From Balanoglossus misakiensis (Eukaryota; Hemichordata), in contig CM082590.2 of the NCBI GenBank assembly GCA_040954595.2, positions 5,394,001 to 5,458,000 of the forward strand: DNA of 64,000 nucleotides, written 5' to 3'. Below, piece after piece: positions 25,946 to 40,125 of the stretch; position 1 is the stretch's first letter, and each line of letters starts with the position of its first letter. Below the pieces are notes generated by a model. The model ran no database searches. It worked only from the letters and a program-made list of their open reading frames with translations, and was not told the DNA's origin. Made by a program: the position numbers and the translations under genes.

Positions 25946-26964
25946 TGTGGAATTTCAGTTTAAAGAAAAAATGAGAATGACTATAAAATTCAGCACAAAG
26001 AGGGAACTGAAGAGGCTCATCAATCAAGACTTTGTGAGGCGAGACATGTTTGAAAGGCGGTTGACACATGACCCACAACACACGCACTGATAAGAACAAC
26101 AGTATAAGACCCACGTTGACAAACAGTTTTAGACAGGTCAGGCCAAATTTTGATTTCCATCCCTGTACTACTATTGTCCCCCCCTCTGGGCGCAAACCAA
26201 GTCAATCGAATTCAACGCCCTAACACGTGCAATGTAGACAACCGTTTCCTTGGCAATTGCTTGCAGTTAATATTGTCGTAGAGAATGGCCTTCATCACTA
26301 CCTGCATCTTAACATTTGGATTCGGTGAGACTCCAAGTGTACCAGTGTTAATTGTGGCATCTTTATCAGCACCGTTCATTCGCATTAATCCTTTTCGATT
26401 AAGATTTATTGAAACCTAGACCAGTGTCCATAAAGTTGTCAGCCAATATTGATTTTATTGTTGTTATCAGCGCTTTCTCAGTGGTACTAAGTAATGGAGA
26501 CTACTATAAAACGTATTCATAAATTTGACCTTTCAGCTATGATGTTTGGGACTATATGTACATCAAGAATTGTTTTTGTAGATATTCCGATCCATTTGTT
26601 TGTTTGGAATTAATTGTCATACATACAATCTATTCAGCTTGTAATGAGAAGCAAGTTAATTTGTGTCTTAAAGATTAAATACACGTACTGTTTATTGTAT
26701 TGGATTTAGCTAACTTTAGTCATATTACACTTAACGCCGATTTCTGAATGACACGCCGTCAAAGCAACTGTACGTCGACCTGCATACACGATCACAAAAA
26801 TCGCTCAATGCCAGAGCAAATAACTGTACAACAACCGCATTGATAACAGCGTCACTTTGCATGGTTTATTTCTGTTCACTACTGCCTTGCACAAATGGAA
26901 TTCAACCAAAACCACTCGCTTTGGTTTATTTCGCATGCTTTTAATTCTTCATCGGGCAATTCCA
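25946..26964. repeat. Third repeat family, copy 2, plus P fragment
   Basis: The stretch 25946-26230 matches 22200-22460 and 38920-39130. The stretch 26230-26700 resembles the gamma tail near 10380-10760. A partial P module follows (anchor at 26753) and breaks off near 26930. ORFs of up to 144 codons on the minus strand span these repeats but are not conserved, so no gene is called. Confidence 0.65.
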
Positions 26965-29190
26965 GCGCTAGTCTAGCATCTAGCCGTATTTTGTCCGCTT
27001 TGCTTTCATAATTATGTCTAGAGTCATGCATGCTACTACATGCCACTGGCCGAATAAAACCTGGGAATTGTGATGTAACTAGCGTCCCTCTGAAGTCAAT
27101 CCCAGACTGTTTTTCCTAGGATTGGACAAATGATATACATATGTGCAATTAAGGATGGGTAAAATTTTTATTTCAAATTAGCCCCACCATCGCTATAATC
27201 TAACGCCCAATCACCAGTGTTCAGGTTATGTGATTGACTACAAGGGGATGCTAGTTACATCACAACTCCTAGACTATTCGAGCGCTGGCGAAATGGAACC
27301 AATCAGAACGTGCGTCTCATAAATGTATCGACATGTAAATTTTAACCGGTACTTTGCCATGCCGATTGGTATTATTTTTTTCTACCGCAGATCGCTGTCC
27401 TGCGTGAGTGTTGGGTGATTGATGGTGATTCGCTGCTCTGTTTCGGCGATGGTGTAAATAACAGTCCAGGAGTGACCGTGTGTAAATGCATGTGCCCGTG
27501 TCCGCTTATTATCCGAAGACTTCAGTGGAGTCGCTAAGGTCTGACTGTCAAAAGGACACCGCTCGAACAAGTATGCAGTAAATCATGACATATTGAGTAG
27601 AATATTGTATTTCAAGGGGTATAATTTTTTGAAAATTGGGCCAGGACAGGCCTAAATTGCAGGCCCAGTCAGACGAAATTGTGTCTACAGCACATTATAT
27701 AGCTATGTCAGCCCAGCTGTCACATATATTGTGAAAGGCTAGCGCCATACCTGTGTCACCTTGAAGGAACTCATGTCGGGTCAGAGGTCATCATTCATTT
27801 ATATTGCATGACTCCGGTCTGCCATGTTTATAGACACACTGTCAGAATGACTACAAAGTACCACAGGCATGTATTTCAACAGGTGTTTTATCTCAAGCTA
27901 GGACCTGCTGCTCATAAAAAGTTAGTTTACAACAAATCAGCGAAAGGGTTAAATACGTGTAACCAGAAAAAACTGTAAATAAAATGTCGTCATGAGAGAC
28001 CGGGACTTCTCTGGGTTTTTTTGTCACACGTTGGATAACCGCGCGTGTATTGAAAAAACATTAACTAGGTCGTAAGAAGGATAAACGCCAACTTGAAGTA
28101 GGTTAATTTAAGTTGACATATAATATCCATAAATTATAAGACCCACATTGACAAACAGTTTTAGACAGGTCAGTCCAATTTTTTATTTCCATCCCTGTAC
28201 TACTGTTGTCCTCCCTCTTGTCGCTAACGAGTCAATCGGATTCAACGCCCTAACACGTGTAATGTAGATAAGCAATTGCTTGCAGTTATTATTGTCATAG
28301 AGAATGGCCTTCATCAACACCTTCATCCGATTATATTTGGAGTCAGTGAGATTGCATGTGTACCAGTGTTAATTGTGTCATCTTTATCAGCACCGTTCAT
28401 TCGCATTAATCCTTTTCAACTAGGATTTATTTAAACCGAGACCAGTATTCATAAAATTGTCAGCCAATATTGATGTTATTGCTGTTATCAGCGCTCTCTC
28501 AGTGGTACGAAGTAAAGGAGTATGGGGGATGTTTGTGACCTGGCCACTATAAAATGTATTCATAAATTAGACCTTTCAGCTATGATGTTTGGGACTATAT
28601 GTACATCAAGAATTGTTGTAGTGGATATTCCGATCCGTGGAATCCGTTTTGAAATTAATTGTCATACAAACAATCTATTCAGCTTGTAATCAGATTAAAT
28701 TTAATTTGGGCCTTAAAGACTAAATACATATAAACTGTTTATTGATTTGGCTTTATGGCATACCGAAACCACTCAACACATTTTATAGCACAGAATGTTT
28801 TAGTTGGTAGAGAAATACTCCGCCATTCAAGCACACAATCAAGCAGGATAGAAACACTTCTCAACCAGGTCACGATAACGTCAGGATTATCATGAGCTAG
28901 AATTCATACAGCTGTTTTGCATTCAACACATTGACGTAAACTATTCCCCCCCCCCCATTGTACAGTTTCTGCGTTGCCAGAAGAGACCATGTTTTATTTC
29001 TCTAGAATTAATCAATCATTCTTCAGCCAGTTACAGAGTTGACGAAACGGAGCCAATCAGAATGTACGTCTCACAAATGTGTTCACATATAAATTAAACC
29101 GTTACTTGTCCAGTACTATTCTATTTTGACTGCAGATCGCTGTCTTACGTGAATGTTGCATGATTGATTTGGGGTTTTGTGCTACTCCGT
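26965..29190. repeat. Gamma repeat block, copy 4
   Basis: This is a full-length gamma block with the 206-bp inverted-repeat element, a CCAAT module near 27295, the GGGTCAGAGGTCA motif at 27778-27790 and a terminal diverged Q module at 28750-29020. It is followed directly by an alpha start, as at 11.2 kb. Confidence 0.8.
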
Positions 29191-29204
29191 TTTCTTGGCA
29201 AGCT

Positions 29205-29667
29205 CAGTCGAGCAGTGATGACTGTGTTCTAACCAGTACAACGGTAAATCCTGACACGTTAAGTAGATTCATGAGTGTGAGTACACATATGTTCCACAGT
29301 AGATTGCATCAGGGACATACTGTACTGTCTACAGGATCGCGCGTCAGAATAGTCAAGTATCTAGTATCTAGCCGTATTTTGTCCGCTTTGCTTCCAAAAC
29401 TACGTCTAACTTCAATCATGCCACTGGCCAAATAAAACCCCATACATTGTTTTGGAAGCAAGGCGGACAAAATACGGCTAGATACTAGACTAGTGTCTGC
29501 ATGGCCATGGAAAAAGTCCTCAGAAATTCGGTAGATTTTCTATTTTCTGAGAATTTCCATTTGCCAGCCAACATCATAATATTATAATGTCAATTAAATT
29601 CAAAATATAAATTCCTACATACAAACTAATAATTGGCAAATTAGCTAACTTTAGTCTTATTACACTT
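29205..29667. repeat. Alpha block start, copy 3
   Basis: This is nearly identical to 1-466, including the 39-bp-arm inverted repeat at 29362-29487. It passes into a beta array rather than into the rest of alpha. Confidence 0.85.
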
Positions 29668-32010
29668 ACCGCCGAGTTCTGAATGACACGCCGTCAAAGC
29701 CACTGGACGTCGACCTGCATACACGATCAGAATAGTCGCTGTATGACAGAGAAGACAACTTTAAAGGAACCGCATTGATAACAGCGTCACTTTGCATGGT
29801 TTATTGCTGTCCACCACTGCCTTGCACAAATGGAATTCAACCGAAACCACTCGACGTCATTTATTGCAACCAGTGTTTACCTTTACACACACACAAAACC
29901 CTGCTGTAAACTATCAGCATATAAAGTTTAAGTCTAAAGTCTTTTTCTTCTCTTTAAAATGCAAGTATGAATTTTACCAGCTATTTAGTAATGCATATTG
30001 TCCATTATTTTGTGCGTATATGCGTTGGAATGTATAAGCGTAGCGGGGGGGGGGGGGCATCTCTTAAAGATTTAATACGGTTTAATCTATTGGCTTTATG
30101 CGTATAGACTTTGACGGAAACCACTCAACACACTTAATATATAGGACAGAATGTTTGTTTAGTCGGCAGAAAAACACTCCACCACAATCATGTAACGTAC
30201 AAACATTTTTCAACCAGATCACGATAAAGTCAGGAATTATCGTGACCTACAGCTTATACAGCTGTTTGGCAAAATATTGTCGCAACAATGGCCCCTTAAG
30301 AGCACTACATCTTCTTTTTAAAATCTCGAATAAATTCAATAATCCTTGTGGCATCATTTCCAACTACCAAAACAAACTAATAATTGCAACATTAGCTAAC
30401 TTTAGTCTTGAACTCAATACACTCAACATAGATTTCTTAATAACACGCCGTCAACGCCACTGGACACCGACCTGCATACACGGTCAGAAAACTCACTGAA
30501 TGACAGAGCAAACAACTTTAAAAGAACCGCACCGATAACAACGCCGCTTTGCAAGGTTTATTGCTGTTAACACCTGCCTCGCACAAATGGAATTCAACTG
30601 AAACCACTCGACGTCATTTATTGCAACCAGTGTTTACCTTTACACACACAAAATACCCCTGCTGTAAACTATCAGCATAAACTTTGTCTAAATTTACAGT
30701 CAGTCAGGAATTATCGTGAGCTACAGGTCATACAGCTGTTTGGCAAAATATTGTCGCAACAATGGCCCCTTTAGAGCACTACATCTTCTTTTTAAAATCT
30801 CGAATACATTCAAGAATCCTTGTTGCATCATTTCCAACTTCCACAAACAAACTCATAATTGTAACATTAGCTGACTTCAGTCTTGAACTGAATACACTCA
30901 ACATATATTTCTAAATGGCACGCCGCCAAATCCACTGGACACCGACCTGCATGCACGGTCAGAATAGTCGTTGAATGACAGAGCAGAAAACTTTAAAGGA
31001 ACCGCATTGATAACAGCGTCACTATCCATGGTTTATTGCTGTCCACCACTGCCTTGCACACATGGATTTCAACTGAAACCACTCGACGTCATTTATTGCA
31101 ACTAGTGTTTACCTTTACACACACAAAATACCCATGCTGTAAACTATCAGCATAAAGTTTGTCTAAATTTACAGTCAGTCAGGAATTATCGTGAGCTACT
31201 GGTCATACAGCTGTTTGGCAAAATATTGTCGCAAACATGGCCCCTTTAGAGCACTACATCTTCATTTTAAAATCTCGAATAAATTCAAGAATCCTTGTTG
31301 CAACTCCCACAAACAAACTAATAATTGTAACATTAGCTGACTTTAATCTTGAACTGAATACACTCAACATAGAATTCTGAATGACACGCCGTTAACGCCA
31401 CTGGACACCGACCTGCATACACGGTCAGAAAACTCGCTGAATGACAGAGCAAACAACTTTGATAACAACGCCGCTTTGCAAGGTTTATTGCTGTCCACGC
31501 CTGCCTCGCACAGATGGAATTCAACCGAAACCACTCGACAACATTTATTGCAACTAGTGTTTACCTTTACAAACACAAAATACCCCAGCTGTAAACTATA
31601 AGCATAAAAAGTTTAAGTCTAAAAATGTTCTTCTCTATAAAAAACAAGTATGAATTTTATCAGCTCTCTTGTAATGCATATTATTTTGTACCTAATTATG
31701 TTGGAATGTATTAGCATAGCGGGGGGGGGGTCTTCCCTGGAATTTGGAGATATTACAAAAATGGGGACGATAAAATTCAGCACAAATGGGGGGGAGTGAT
31801 GAGGCTCTCAAATCTAGAATTTGTGAGGTTAGACATGTTCGAAGAAAGGAAATTGACACAAGACCACAATACACGCACAGATAAGAACAGCGGTATAAGA
31901 CCTAACATTGACCAGTTGTCAAAAAATGTCGGTCAATTGTATTGCTCTTATCAATAGAAAATGGCCTTCTTCTGCATCTGATTACATGTTGGAGTCAGTG
32001 AGACTCCATG
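29668..32010. repeat. Beta tandem array 2 (four units)
   Basis: Anchors at 29688, 30445, 30920 and 31386 give unit lengths of 757, 475 and 466 bp. The order of one long unit followed by short ones parallels array 1, so the arrays were probably duplicated as a block. The final unit ends in a G run near 31730 and a segment matching 8550-8750. Confidence 0.85.
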
Positions 32011-33894
32011 TGTACCAGTGTCCTGTGTGTAACTGTTATCAGCACCGCTCAACTGCATTCAGACTTTTTAAATTAAAACTAAAACTTTGACTATTGTTCC
32101 TATTAGCCAACATCGATTGAATTGTTGTTCATATCAGCGCGTTCACACTCACTCATGTACTAAGTAAAGAAGTGTAAATGACATCCCTGTCCACACAAGA
32201 ACATAAGTTTGACCTTCCATTCATGAGGTTTCTGTGACTATTCTTTAGGTATTGTTGTTTTCGATATTCTGGTGGTTTAGTTTGAAGTTTATTGGTATAC
32301 TGTCTGTTCAGCTTGGTATGTACAGGTACGTATCAGAAGCAATTTACTTTGGGTCGTAAAGATTAAATACTGTTTGTTCTATTGGCCTTACGCGTATAGA
32401 CTTTGACGGAAACCACTCAACGCACTTAATATATAGCACATGGTGTTTGTTTAGTCGGCAGAAAAACACTCCACCACAATCAAGTAGCTACAAACATTGT
32501 TTTCAGCCAGATCGCGATAATCTCAGGTGAGCTACAGGTCATACAGCTGTTTGGCAAAATATTGTCGCAACCATGGCCCCTTCAGAGCAACAGTTTCTGA
32601 GTTGCCAAACGAGGCTGTGGTTTATTTCGCATGTTTTTAAAGTCTAGGGCCGGTCAAAATGTTTATATTTATTTAAACAGGAATAAACGATGTCATGTCC
32701 ACGAATACTCTTTTTCCTCAAAGAGGGCAAATCAAAATCCAAAAATATTGGGCCGTGTGTAAATGCACATTATCGTAAAGGGGCATGCATGCGATAACAG
32801 AAAAAACATGGAGACTAATGTTATAAACTAAAAAACTAATAAACTAAAAAAATCAACATCAATCTAGAATTTGTGAGCTGAGACATGTTTAAAGAAGGGC
32901 AATTGACACGTCACCCACAACAAACGCACTGATATGCACAACAGTATAAGACCCACGTTGATAAAAGTTTAGACGGTTCAGCCTAAGTTTGGATTTCTAA
33001 TCCTGTACTACTGTTGTCCTCCCTCTTGTCGCTACAAAGTCAATCGGATTCAACGCCCTCCTATGTGCAACGAAGATTAATGTTTTTATTAGTCAACTGC
33101 TTGCAACAGTATAAGACCCACGTTAGCAAATATTTTTAGGCAAACATTGGCCAGTTGGCATGAAACTGTCGATCAATTTTATTGCTCTTGTCAACAGAGA
33201 ATGGCCTTCACCTGCATCTGATTACATGTTGGAGTCAGTGAGACTCTATGTGTACCAGTGTCTAGTGTGTAATTGTTTTCAGCACTGCTCAACTGCATTT
33301 AGACTTTTTAATTGAATTTGAATATTGTTCCTAATTACCAACATCGATTGAAGTGTTGTTCATATCAGTGCATTCACACTCACTCATGTACTAAGTAAAG
33401 AAATGTAAATGACATCCCTGCCCACACAAGAACATACATGTAAGTTTGGCCTTCCATTCATGAGGTTTCTGTGACTATTCTTTAGGTATTGTTGTTCTAG
33501 GTATTTTTTTTGGATAATCCGATAGTTTACTTTGAAGTTTATTGACATGCTGTCTGTTCAGCTTGGTATGTACAGGTACGTATCAGAAGCGATTTACTTT
33601 GGGTCTTAAAGATGAAATACTGTTTGTTCTATTGGCTTTACGCGTATAGACTTTGACGGAAACCACTCAACACACTTAATATATAGCACAGGGTGTTTGT
33701 TTAGTCGGCAGAAAAACACTCCACCACAATCAAGTAGCTACAAACATTTTTCAACCAGGTCGCGTCAGGAATTATGATCGTGAGCTACAGCTGTTTGGCA
33801 AAATATTGTCGCAACCATGGCCCCTTTAGAGCAACAGTTTCTGAGTTGCCAAAAGAGGCAATGGTTTATTTCGCATGTTTTTAATTATACTAGT
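32011..33894. repeat. Alpha tail duplicated around a spacer
   Basis: Two copies of the alpha tail (compare 2620-3240), each with a Q module (32390-32640 and 33640-33890), flank 32641-32880. That spacer is AT-rich, has no second copy in the window and shows no ORF. The stretch 32880-33130 resembles the third repeat family. Confidence 0.65.
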
Positions 33895-36075
33895 TTAGTA
33901 TCTAGCCGTATTTTGTCCGCTTTGCTTTCAAAATTATGTCTAGAGTCATGCATGCTACTACATGCCACTGGGCCAATAAAACCTGGGAATTGTGATGTAA
34001 CTAGCGTCCCTCTGAAGTCAATCCCAGACTGTTTTTCCTAGGATTGGACAAATGATATACATGTGTGTAATTAAGGATGGGTAAAATTTTTAATTAGCCC
34101 CACCTTCACTATAATCTAACGCCCAATCACCAGTGTTCAGTTTATATGATTGACTACAAGGGGGTGCTAGTTACATCACAACTCCTACACTATTCGAGCG
34201 CTGGCGAAATGGAACCAATCAGAACGTGCGTCTCATAAATGTATCGAAATGCAAATTTTAACCGTTACTTTGCCATGACGACCATGCCGATGGTTATTAT
34301 TTTTTTTCTACCGCAGATCGCTGTCCTGCGTGAGTGTTGGGTGATTGATGGTGATTGGCTGCTCTGTTTCGGCGATGGTGTAAATCACAGTCGAGGAGTG
34401 ACCGTGTGTAAATGCATGTGCCCGTGTCCGCTTATTATCCGGAGACTTCAGTGGAGTTGCTCATGTCTGACTGTCAAAAGGACACCGCTCGAAAAAGTAT
34501 GCAGTAAATCATGACATATTGAGTAGAATATTGTATTTCAATTTTTTTAAAAAATTGGGCCAGGACAGGCATAAATTTCAGGCCCTGTCACGAAACTGTG
34601 TCTACAGCACATTATATAGCTATGTCAGCCCAGCTGTCACATATATTGTGAAAGGCTAGCGCCATACCTGCGTCACCTTGAAGGATCTCATGTCGGGTCA
34701 GAGGTCATCATTCATTTATATTGCATGACTCAGGTCTGCCATGTTTATAGACACACTGTCAGAATGACTACAAAGTAACACGGGGATGTATTTCAACAGG
34801 TGTTTTATCTCAAGCTAGGACCTGCTGCTCATAAAAAGTTAGTTTACAACAAATCAGCGAAAGAGGTTAAATACGTGTAACCAAAAAAATTATAAATAAA
34901 ATGTCGTCATGGGAGACCGGGACTTCTCTGTTCTTTGTCACACGTTGGATAACCGCGCGTGTATTGAAAAAAAATTAACTTAAACATTAACTAGGTCGTG
35001 AGACGGATAAACGCAGGGTCTATGGACAGGTCAATCCACTTTTTGATTTCCATCCCTGTACTACTGTTGTCCTCCCTCTTGTCGCTAACGAGTCAATCGG
35101 ATTCAACGCCCTAACACGTGTAATGTAGATAAGCAATTGCTTGTAGTTATTATTGTCATAGAGAATGACCTTCATCAACACCTTCATCTGATTATATTTG
35201 GAGTCAGTGAGATTGCATGTGTACCAGTGTTAATTGTGTCATCTTTATCAGCACCGTTCATTCGCATTAATCCTTTTCGACTAGGATTTATTAAAACCGA
35301 GACCAGTATTCATAAAATTGTCAGCCAATATTGATTTTATTGCTGTTATCAGCGCTCTCTCAGTGCTACGAAGTAAAGGAGTATGGGGGATGTTTGTGAC
35401 ATGACCACTATAAAATGTATTCATAAATTAGACCTTTCAGCTATGATGTTTGGGACTATATGTACATCGAGAATTGTTGTTGTGGATATTCCGATCCGTT
35501 GAATCCGCTTTGAAATTAATTGTCATACAAACAATATATTCAGCTTGTAATTAGATTAAATTTAATTTAGGTCTTAATGATTAAATACATGTATACTGTT
35601 TATTGTATTGGCTTTATGGCATTCCGAAACCACTCAACACATTAAATATATAGCTCAGAATGTTTATTTAGTTGGTAGAGAAATACTCTGCCATTCAAAC
35701 ACACAATCAAGCAGGATAGAAACACTTCTCAACCAGGTCGCGATAACGTCATGATTATCATGAGCTAGAATTCGTACAGCTGTTTTGCATTCAACACATT
35801 GACGTAAACTATTCCCCACCCCTTGTACATTTTTTGCGTTGCCAGAAGAGACCATGTTTTATTTCTCATGTTTAGAATTATTCAATTATTCATCGGCCAG
35901 TTAAAGAGTTGACGAAACGGAGCCAATCAGAATGTACGTCTCACAAATGTGTTCACATATAAATTAAACCGTTACTTGTCCAGTACTATTCTATTTCGAC
36001 TGCAGATCGCTGTCTTACGTGAATGTTGCATGATTGATTTGGGGTTTTTTGCTACTCCGTTTCGGCTTTCTTGAT
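33895..36075. repeat. Gamma repeat block, copy 5
   Basis: This full gamma block has a CCAAT module near 34215, GGGTCAGAGGTCA at 34695-34707 and a terminal diverged Q module at 35620-35880. A deletion of about 60 bp near 35015, relative to copy 2, removes the ACGCCAACTTGA segment. Confidence 0.8.
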
Positions 36076-36084
36076 AAGCTCAGT

Positions 36085-37690
36085 CGAGCAGTGATGACAG
36101 TGCTCGAACAAGTACAACGGTAAATCCTGACACGTTAAGTAGATTCATGAGTGTGAGTACACAGTAGATTGCATCGAGGACACACTGTACTGTCTACAGA
36201 ATCGCGTGTCAGAATAGTCAAGTATCTAGTATCTAGCCGTATTTTGTCCGCTTTGCTTCCAAAACTACGTACGTCTAACCACTTTGCAAAGTAAACACAG
36301 TGTCGCAATGCAATGTGAACTGCAATGTGAAGCAAATACGTCCACAAATTACAATGATCATTCATTGCAATACTGTTTTAGATGTTCAGGATATTAACTG
36401 AGAATTTCCATTAGCCAGCCAACATCATCTTTTTATAATGTCAATTAAATTCAAGAAGACTCGTGGCATCATTTCAAAATATTAATTCCTACATACAAAC
36501 TAATAATTGGCAAATTAGCTAACTTTAGTCTTATCACACTTACCGCCGAGTTCTGAATGACACGCCGTCAAAGCCACTGGACGTCGACCTGCATACACGG
36601 TCAGAATAGTCGCTGAATGACAGAGCAGACAACTTTAAAGGAACCGCATTGATAACAGCGTCACTTTGCATGGTTTATTGCTGTCCTCCACTGCCTTGCA
36701 CCAATGGAATTCAACCGAAACCACTCGACGTCATTTATTGCAACTAGTGTTTACCTTTACACACACAAAAAACCCTGCTGTAAACTATCAGCATATGCAG
36801 TTTAAGTCTAAAAAAATTTCTTCTCTATAAAATGCAGGTATGAATTTTACCAGCTGTTTTGTAATGCAAATTGTCCATTCTTTTATGCATATATGTGTTG
36901 GAATGTATAAGGGTAGCGGGGGGGGGGGGGCATCTCTTAAAGATTAAATACTGTTCAATCTATTGGCTGTATTCGTATAGATTTGGCGCAAACCACTCAA
37001 CACACTTAATATATAGCACATAATGTCTTTTAGTCGGCAGAAAAACACTCCACCACAATCAAGTAACATACAAACATTTTTCAACCAGATCGCGATAAAG
37101 TCAGGAATTATCGTGAGTTACAGGTCATACAGCTGTTTGGCAAAATATTGTCGCAACAATGACCCCTTTAGAGCACATCTTCTTTTTGAAATCTCGAATA
37201 AATTCAAGAATCCTTGTTGCACCATTTCCAACTTCCACAAAAAAACTCATAATTGTAACATTAGCTGACTTCAGTCTTGAACTGAATACAATCAACATAG
37301 ATTTCTTAATGACAGGCCGTCAACGCCACTGGACACCGACCTGCATACACGGTCAGAATACTCGCTGAATGACAGAGCAGACAACTTTAAAGAAACCGCA
37401 TTGATAACAGCGTCACTTTGCATGGTTTATTGCTGTCCACCACTGCCCCGCACAAATGGAATTCAACTGAAACCACTCGACGTCATTTATTGCAACCAGT
37501 GTTTATCTTTACGCACAGAAAAATACCCTAGCTGTAAAATATAAACATATAAACAATTTTTAAGTCTGAATTCGTTCCTCTCTATAAAGTATAAATTTTA
37601 TATCCGTCAACTGTCTTGTAATGTTAATTGTCGATTCGGGTATAGAGACATATGCTGCAATGTACTAGCGTAGCGCGGGCATGTGTCGAA
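36085..37690. repeat. Alpha start copy 4 and beta array 3
   Basis: The stretch 36085-36540 matches 11245-11700. Beta anchors follow at 36562 and 37314 (752-bp spacing). The second unit changes near 37495 into the diverged P form seen at 19.3 and 22.0 kb. Confidence 0.8.
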
Positions 37691-37721
37691 TTTCAGATAT
37701 AAGAAAACAACTGAGATTATT

Positions 37722-37890
37722 ATATATAATCCCATGATATTTTTATTTGTTTGAAGTCATCGTATAAGAGTGATTTTCGCTGGGATGAGCCGTGCAACTT
37801 CCAGCCGTAGGCGTAGAAGTTGTACGACTTCGCGAAAACCACGAGTATAACATGACGTCAAACAAAGAAAAACATCACGGGATTATATAT
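37722..37890. repeat. 169-bp imperfect palindrome
   Basis: The ends read ATATATAATCCC and GGGATTATATAT. Inner arms pair with several small mismatches (TTTGTTTGAAGTCAT with ATGACGTCAAACAAA; GAAGT and GTGCAACTT near the apex). This is the same architecture as the other hairpins in the window, with unrelated arm sequence. Confidence 0.85.
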
Positions 37891-38914
37891 TTATCACATG
37901 AACAGTCTTCTAATTTTTCGCTAGAAGAGGTAGGATAAAAATATTCCAATATCTTGCTGAAATATTCGAGCGACCTTGTAGTTTATTTAGCGGGATTACG
38001 TTCTTTCCCCTGTGCAACGATCTGTTACCCTCACAAGATATGCTAATGATGGAATCACTTTCATTCATAAAGTGAAATCGACTTTCAAGTTTTATACACC
38101 TTGCGTCTTGTCTGTAGTCAGGCGGAGTAATACACTGTTTTATAGTTGTAACGCGACACTTGTCGCACTAATACATTGTTCTTGCCCAGTGCGCTTACAC
38201 TGGACAGAAACACAATGACCGGTCGGAAATAAGTCAAATTTTGACGGGTAGTTTTGTTATACAGTTAAGTTAAACGTAGCATGACGGAGGTTTATAAAAA
38301 ACTATCAATCAGATTCGCGGAGTCAGTCACATGGGCCAACTTTGATACATTTTGCCTGTCAATCATCGTCTCGCGATGTGTACGTGTAAACACAACGTCC
38401 TAGCAAGTCATCGCGTCGAGTTCGTAGAGTTGCTGTTTGACGCTTCATGCAAAACTTTATGAAAAAAAAACACAAGTCTATTGCCATATATCCCCAAACC
38501 GTCAATGTGACAGGATATTAAAAACATTAGTCCAGGAACGGTGTTCAAGGTTGCGTTTGCGTCGGCCTGGCTAGTCAGCGCCGTTGTGTTTCCGCAGAAA
38601 TACAAGCCTCGTACAGATCTCAGCCTCGGACCCCAGACAAATGTTTTCGACTCTTTAACAAATGAACTGCGACGTTATTCCACGTGTTGTACATTTTGTT
38701 GACCGGTGGACCGAATACATAGTTTTAGTTGTCCCGTTCAGCTGACTCGAAACCATTTTCATAACTTCCGTAAGCCTAATATCAAGTCTGCTGGCTCGCT
38801 CGGGACCAGGCTCGCTAGCTGCAAGCACACATCCACGATCGTAGCGTCGACTTTTCAAATTCTACCTTTCTCATATTGATTTTACCCAGCGATATTCTCA
38901 TGGAACCGTCATTT
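37891..38914. other. Single-copy non-coding stretch
   Basis: No repeat block, recognisable exon or hairpin is visible. ORFs stay below 70 codons. The sequence is less AT-rich than its neighbours, with CpG-containing words such as GTCGCG and TCGTAGCGTCGAC. Confidence 0.4.
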
Positions 38915-39764
38915 CACAGCACAAAGAGGGAACTGAAGAGGCTCATTAATCAAGAATTTGTGAGGCGAGACATGTTTGAAGGGCAATTGACACATGACCC
39001 ACAACACACGCACTGATAAGAACAACAGTATCAGACCCACAATGACAAACAGTTTTAGACAGGTCAGGCCAATTTTTGACCATGTTGTCCCCTCTTTGGG
39101 CGCACACCAAGTCAACCAGATACAACGCCCTCACATGTGCAACGAATGTAAATGTTTTTGTTAGGCAACTGCTTGCAGAATCTGGCCTACACCTTCATCT
39201 GAATACATTTGGAGTCAGTGAGACTCCATGTGTGCCAGTGTTAATTGTGTCATATTTATCACCACCGTTCATCCACATTAGTACTTTTGACTAAAATTGA
39301 TTAAAACATAGACCAGCCACTATTCATTCTTATCAGCGCTCTCCCACTGGTACTAAGTAAATGAGTATGGAGGACATCCGTTCCATCACATTACCACTAC
39401 AAAATTAATTCATATATTTGACCTTCCAGCTATGATGTTTTGGACTATATACATCAAGTATTGTTTTTGTTGATATTCCAATCTGGTGATTTGTTTTTGA
39501 ATTACTTGTCATACAGCCTATTCAGCTTGTAATCAGAAGCAACTTACGCTAGGTCTTAAAGATTAAATACTGTTTGTCCTATCAGATTTATGGCATTTGA
39601 AACCACGCAACACATTCAATATGTAGCTCAGAATGTTTGTTTAGTTGGTAGAGAAATACTCCACCATTCAAACACACAATCAAGCAGTATAAAGAAACAC
39701 TTCTCAACCAGATCATGATAAAGTCAGGATTATCATGAGCTAGAATTCAAACGGCTATTTGCCA
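38915..39764. repeat. Third repeat family, copy 3, with diverged Q module
   Basis: The GCACAAAGAGGGAACTGAAG word at 38920 starts a block matching 22240-22640 and 25990-26400, followed by gamma-tail-like sequence and a diverged Q module at 39595-39760 that is cut at CTATTTGCCA. Confidence 0.7.
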
Positions 39765-40125
39765 TGGATTTACAACAACAAACACAAAGTTGGGTTCGGC
39801 AGTTAAGGCAGTGATTTATTGAACAATAAACTGTCAACAGTAAAGAAGTACACCAAATATCATAGACGAGGAACCAGAAAAGGATTAGCAAGCTGAAGGA
39901 AACAGGCAGAGAGAAAACCACAAACGACATGGAAATGAGCATGAGAAAGTGGGAACAAACAAGATGGGGATGAGGTGGATAGGTGACAAAATGAAACAGC
40001 TCCCAAGATGGCTGGAAGCCAACGTGAGGCTTATCTTACTGAGATGTGATAGAGGGCACTAGACCAAGCTGATGATGTTGCGATATATACTAGTATTGAG
40101 AATATGGAACAGAGTTGTAAATTAC
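39765..40125 (-). mobile_element. Possible solo LTR or short insertion
   Basis: This stretch interrupts a Q module, which resumes with CGGCCCCTTTA near 40160. Read on the minus strand, it starts TGTAATTTACAAC, contains a CAATAAATCACTG poly(A)-signal-like word and ends GTTGTAAATCCA. TG...CA ends and a late AATAAA fit an LTR, but I see no matching target duplication and no reverse transcriptase. An unrelated small insertion is equally possible. Confidence 0.3.
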